Source: Epiperipatus broadwayi (Eukaryota; Onychophora; Udeonychophora; Euonychophora; Peripatidae). From it: a DNA stretch of 64,000 bases. Where the stretch lies: assembly GCA_028023455.1 (NCBI GenBank), contig JAQFVV010006215.1:816580-880579 (forward strand). Direction: 5' to 3'. This document shows positions 59,894 to 64,000 of the stretch, piece after piece. Both the position numbers and the translations under genes were made by a program. A model generated the notes under the pieces. The model saw only the letters and a program-made list of their open reading frames with translations. It ran no database searches and was not told the DNA's origin. How positions within the stretch are numbered: position 1 is the stretch's first letter; the number at the start of each line of letters is the position of its first letter.

Positions 59894-59993
59894 GGATAAT
59901 TCTAGATAGAAATTTTGAATGCTTTCTCTTTTGGCATTTATTGAAAAAGATTATTTAGAGCTATTAGCATGCTCATTATATTAACTGGTTTAA

Positions 59994-61275
59994 ACTTTTT
60001 AAAAGAATAAATAAAGGTTACTTTTTTTTCATCATATAATAATCACTTTTCTTTTTTGTGATTTATATACCTATATATACATTTCAAAGCATTTACAAAA
60101 AATAAAAAATGTCCACATGAACACATATAACTTAATTCTGAGAACCTCCTAAACAGAATTGATTACTAAACAACATTAAAGATAAAATATCCTAGGATCA
60201 AACATCTCAGATAGTATACAAGGTTGAGTGCAAGCACTGCTTGCAAATCAGTATATTATGGGATATCTAGGGCAAATATTGTGACCAAAGTCTCTCAACT
60301 TGAACAAGCATACCAAAAATAACCCAGAACATAAATCTATTTTCTTGGAACATGAGCAACTTTCTGGCCACATTTTTGATCTGATAAATGTGAAAATTGT
60401 TGGTATTGAATGAGATAATAGAAAACGTAAATTGAAAGGTCATGGTTTATTTTTAATAATAACCATGCCATTAATAATAAAGAAAATAGTTTCCAAATCT
60501 CCAAAAAATAGAATATGTAAATCATTAATTTAAATAAATTAGAGATTGCATTTAAATACAACAACATATCCAGACCCCCATGGGCGCTATTGGCCAAAAG
60601 TGCACTCAGCTACAATTAACAAACTAAATGGAATAAACCTTTACTTCACCAATATTCAAAATATTGAAACTTTACTAAATTGTAAACAATACAAATATTT
60701 AATGAACAGAACAGAATGTATAATACAATCAGAAATAAATAATAATATTACTGAAAATATTTATTATTTAAATGCAATATATTAAAGGGTTCTGAAAAAT
60801 TGAGAGTAAAAAAGGTATATAATATTTGTAACGCATACATCACATATTTATACCATTATAGTTTGATTGTGAAACGAATTTGAATTTGCTAAAGTGAAGT
60901 TCATAATGAGGAAATAAGTAAATAGTACATTATTTTCATATTAGATTAATTTTGTAAAAATATAAAAAATTCATAAGATATTTTCAATAAATAAAAAACA
61001 AAAAATAGATATTATTTCTAAATAAAATATCAAGATTATTCAAATCTCTTTCATAAGTGTACCATTAATGTTACATATTATTTTAAACTCAATGATTCTA
61101 CATACATGCACACACCATCAAATAGGAGTTGGATAAAATAAGTGTTGCAAAAAAATTTGTGTTCTAAATTCTATGCATAATTCAAAATGACTTTATGCAT
61201 AATAATGACTATTGCAATATGCAAATAATAGAAACTTATATATTTCTAATTCCCGATAGGTGGCAGTTCACCTGC
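59994..61275. other. AT-rich sequence, nothing recognised
   Basis: A 79-codon frame at 60546-60785 starts MHLNTTTYPDPHGRYWP but becomes Asn/Ile-rich with no domain. No repeat family recognised. Confidence 0.45.
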
Positions 61276-61490
61276 ATTAGTAAATATTAATAAGATAAGG
61301 AGGATTTAGATATTAAGGCTATAGAGTTGACAAAGATTATGTTGTGGAAATGGGATGGAGCAGAATATGGGAAAACTTAGAGTGGGGAATGGAAAATAAA
61401 GTGGCCAACAGGTTTATCCGGGCATAATTGCTGAGATATTCTTGACTTCGTTTAAGGAGAAGCCACAGTACATCACATCACAACACATTA
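61276..61490 (+). repeat. Dispersed repeat R6, copy 2
   Basis: Plus-strand partner of 25640-25875. The two copies are far apart and clearly diverged (GTGGCCAACAGGTTTATCCG here, a similar block there). Confidence 0.7.
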
Positions 61491-61659
61491 AAATTTTTAA
61501 TTAGTAATAGCTTAATCAACAAAGGATATTTTTTTCTAGCGCTTCAATTTCATTAGAAATTTGCAGAACAAAGATTATTAATAATTCAATTATGCTATTT
61601 CATTTCTTACATTTCAAGACAGACATATGACACATATGAATAGTCACAATAATTTTTTT

Positions 61660-61840
61660 TTGGGAGGAAGGTAATTAAAATTTCAAGCACTGGAACCAAC
61701 AGTCTAAATATTAACATTTTATCACTGCATTAAGCCATGCAGAAAAAATAAAATTAATTTAGTGGGCACCTGGATATTAACTGGGGGATCTCTCAATATG
61801 CAGTTAAATGTTTTCTCATTGAGCCATATTTCCTATTAAA
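61660..61840 (-). mobile_element. Degenerate tRNA-like SINE remnants
   Basis: The minus strand near 61835-61765 reads GGCTCAATGAGAAAACATTT then a weak box B region. A second tRNA-like piece (AAGCCATG) lies at about 61735-61665. Both are too decayed to place in S1 or S2. Confidence 0.35.
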
Positions 61841-64000
61841 TTTTTTGTGAATGTTAGTTATATTATTTTATCATGCACTTTAAAAAAATAATCAGTTTAT
61901 AAAAAATCTGTTTATATAGATTTTACATGTCTTTCTATATTTTGGACACCAATACAGTATACTTAATATGTTTCTGTTCTTACACATATGATTCAGAAAT
62001 AAGTTTTTGAATAAAAATACTATTTTAATTTTTCATTATCTACATACGTCAACTTTATCACTATTTATTATTGAATATGACTACTTGTATAAAAATGAAT
62101 ATAATTTATAATATATATATAGTTTTTAATTTTTTTAACTAAAATGCACAAATTATGAATAACAATATTCTAATTGTCACTTGTTAATATCTTTCTTTTA
62201 AAATGGTAATGGTATACAATATTTTAAAAGTCATATATAAAATAATGGGATGATAAGGTAGTGGTTTGAATCAACTGCCACATGCAATGATATGAATAAA
62301 AATCGTTCTTGGGGTCTTTATTTCTAGTTGATAGCCCATAAGTAATCTAGCTAAAGTCCCAATACTGTTCTTAAATGACTATTTGGCTATACTTTGCTAA
62401 AGTATAAAACAAGTTTAGAAAAACGCCCAAATCCTAAACATTAAAGTAATTGGTAAACAAGTAATGCCTTCTTTTTCATTGTCCCTTTATGAAGGAATAT
62501 TGAAGGTGTCCATGGACTAAATGTATATACATATATTTAATAAAGCAATATATATATATATATATATATTAAACCATAATTTGCCAATATCTGTTTTCCA
62601 AATGTTACTCACATTACAATAGCCAAAACTTAATAAACCAATAGAATGCTTATAATATGTTCCCAAAGCAATCTCTATAAATATTTTAACCATAGAGGTA
62701 ATCATGATAAAAGATTGTGAATATTCGATTGGTTTATTAAGCTATGGTAGTTATTGCTTGAATATGTTTTAACAATATAAATAATTGCAGCCTGAATTAT
62801 TTACATCTAGAAAGCTGCACAGGTAAAGAAACAAAAAAGTTGTGCGTATGTGTCCATGCTAGATATAACACGCATATCATTTAAATGTACTGAAAAAAAA
62901 ATTAATTAAAAGAAAGTATATCTACACATTTTAATCATAATATTAAATATTTTATAAAGAAAATATATTTTGTAAATGTGAAAACAAAAAAAAATTATAA
63001 CTTGTATTATGTAAAGGTGGAGAGAAAAATGGGTTTTATTACTATGCAAATGAATTTAATTTGCATGGTTTATGGTAATGCATATTATTTGTTAATCCTT
63101 TCAGATTGTCCTATTGTAGGGGGTCTTAATAAGTATAATTTGTCCTTTCATATAGAAAATTGAATGGCAAATCTGAATATATTATTAAAAATTGTAGGTT
63201 ACTAAAATTAAAAAAATTATTGAGCAATTTGTAGAGATCAGTAACAATTTTTGTCTTTCTTCCTACCATTATTAATTTTTTCTTTCTTCCTACCACTAAC
63301 ATAAATTATAAAAAAAAACTATTTGTTTATTCATTTACAGAAATAATGGTATAATGTGAAAATAGATATAAAATTAGTTGTTTCCACTAAATGTTCTTTG
63401 TAATTTGTAAAATGTTTTCAGATAAAACTGGTAGACCTATTGTTTGGAAAACATCCTTTGACTACAGCAATTGATGTGGAAAACAACAAGTGGGGGATAG
63501 GTAGGTCAGAAATGAACAACTAGGACAGTTTAGCCTATTTTGAACCTTAACTGAAGAAGAGGTGTTGCAGTGATCTCAGGATGAAAAGAGATAATACTAA
63601 TTAATAATTTGGATTGAAGTGCCTTAATGATGTTTAAACGTTATTTAATACTAAGATCCACCACAACATGTATGACCTTAGCTAGCAGAGGGCTATCTAC
63701 TCTTAATGACTAGAAAATCAATAAGCACACTAGTCAAAACATCTAGATTGATGCAATCTGATCCAGAGGTTAACACTGAAGTTTGCTAAAACCAGCCATT
63801 GCCTGCTTTAATCATGCCATGAGGAAAGAAGCGGATTGTACCATAAGACCTACCTAAACTTTCTGTATATCCTATCTAATGTCACCAATGCCCAAAGAGA
63901 ACAATTACCATCCTGGATGAACTAATAAAGACTTATTCACAAAAAAACTAAATCTGCAGAAAGCCATGCTTTTGAACTTTTCAAATTTTACATTTGGTAA
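61841..64000. other. AT-rich sequence; slightly GC-richer at the end
   Basis: A TA run at about 62548-62569. From about 63460 to the end the sequence is less AT-rich and may be part of an unidentified repeat continuing beyond the window. CTGAAGA at about 63550 has no matching GAAA core. No gene recognised. Confidence 0.45.

Larger units (their letters stand above)
58930..59979. mobile_element. Family-2 hammerhead inverted-tandem composite with perfect 14-bp target-site duplication
   Basis: Minus-strand part 58930 to about 59418, plus-strand part about 59405-59979, meeting at a palindromic junction near 59400-59425. Three hammerheads: one minus (59082-59123) and two plus (59435-59476 and 59850-59893). 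Perfect direct repeats ATTAACTGGTTTAA at 58916-58929 and 59980-59993 bracket the whole 1,050-bp structure. No protein coded. Confidence 0.9.

Noticed and set aside
63545-63600. CTGAAGAAGAGG near the right end of the window
   Set aside because: The possible GAAA partner is poorly placed and stems are not supported.

Overview
This is AT-rich animal nuclear DNA, almost entirely repetitive. I could not confidently recognise any host protein gene, rRNA gene or true tRNA gene. The repeats point to an invertebrate metazoan: APE-type and RTE-type non-LTR retrotransposons, a decayed Ty3/gypsy-like element, Penelope-like (PLE) GIY-YIG endonuclease remnants, tRNA-derived SINEs, long TCTA/TAG microsatellites and several families of short hammerhead-ribozyme elements. 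The species cannot be fixed from this sequence alone.

Layout: 1-4.7 kb holds two hammerhead foldbacks and a 5'-truncated LINE (1.2-3.8 kb) bounded on both sides by TAG/CAG microsatellite. 4.7-7.9 kb is mostly unassigned. 7.9-15.4 kb is a nearly full-length minus-strand LINE of the same family, with an unusually long ORF1, a CCHC knuckle and an ORF2 with endonuclease and reverse transcriptase. 16.6-17.1 kb is an unexplained GC-rich block. 18.8-19.2 kb is a TCTA microsatellite. 20.6-27.4 kb is a run of foldback elements. 28.8-33.5 kb is a gypsy-like element without RT. 35.1-36.0, 42.9-43.4, 47.1-47.5, 51.1-51.5 and 55.9-56.3 kb carry one hammerhead family. 36.6-38.5 and 44.0-47.1 kb are RTE remnants, the second interrupted by another LINE. 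49.5-50.7 kb is an inverted pair of PLE endonuclease fragments. 57.0-60.0 kb holds two inverted composites of a second hammerhead family.

The main result is a set of dispersed short elements that encode type I hammerhead cores (CUGANGA, stem II, GAAA, short self-complementary stem III, UH cleavage site). They belong to at least three sequence families and are often arranged as outward-facing inverted pairs. Most are flanked by direct repeats of 13-16 bp at the predicted edges, so whole inverted composites appear to have inserted as single units. One composite holds two same-strand hammerheads exactly 416 bp apart, the geometry needed to release a unit-length RNA. The most intact core is at 47,343-47,403. 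Several others lost only G12, as expected from CpG decay.

How the parts may fit together (inference): hammerheads are known from Penelope-like elements and from non-autonomous retrozymes. PLE endonuclease remnants lie in the same window, also as an inverted pair. A PLE-type machinery mobilising these ribozyme units is therefore the simplest model, but nothing here proves it. The SINEs have poly(A) tails and 14-16 bp duplications and were probably moved by a LINE.
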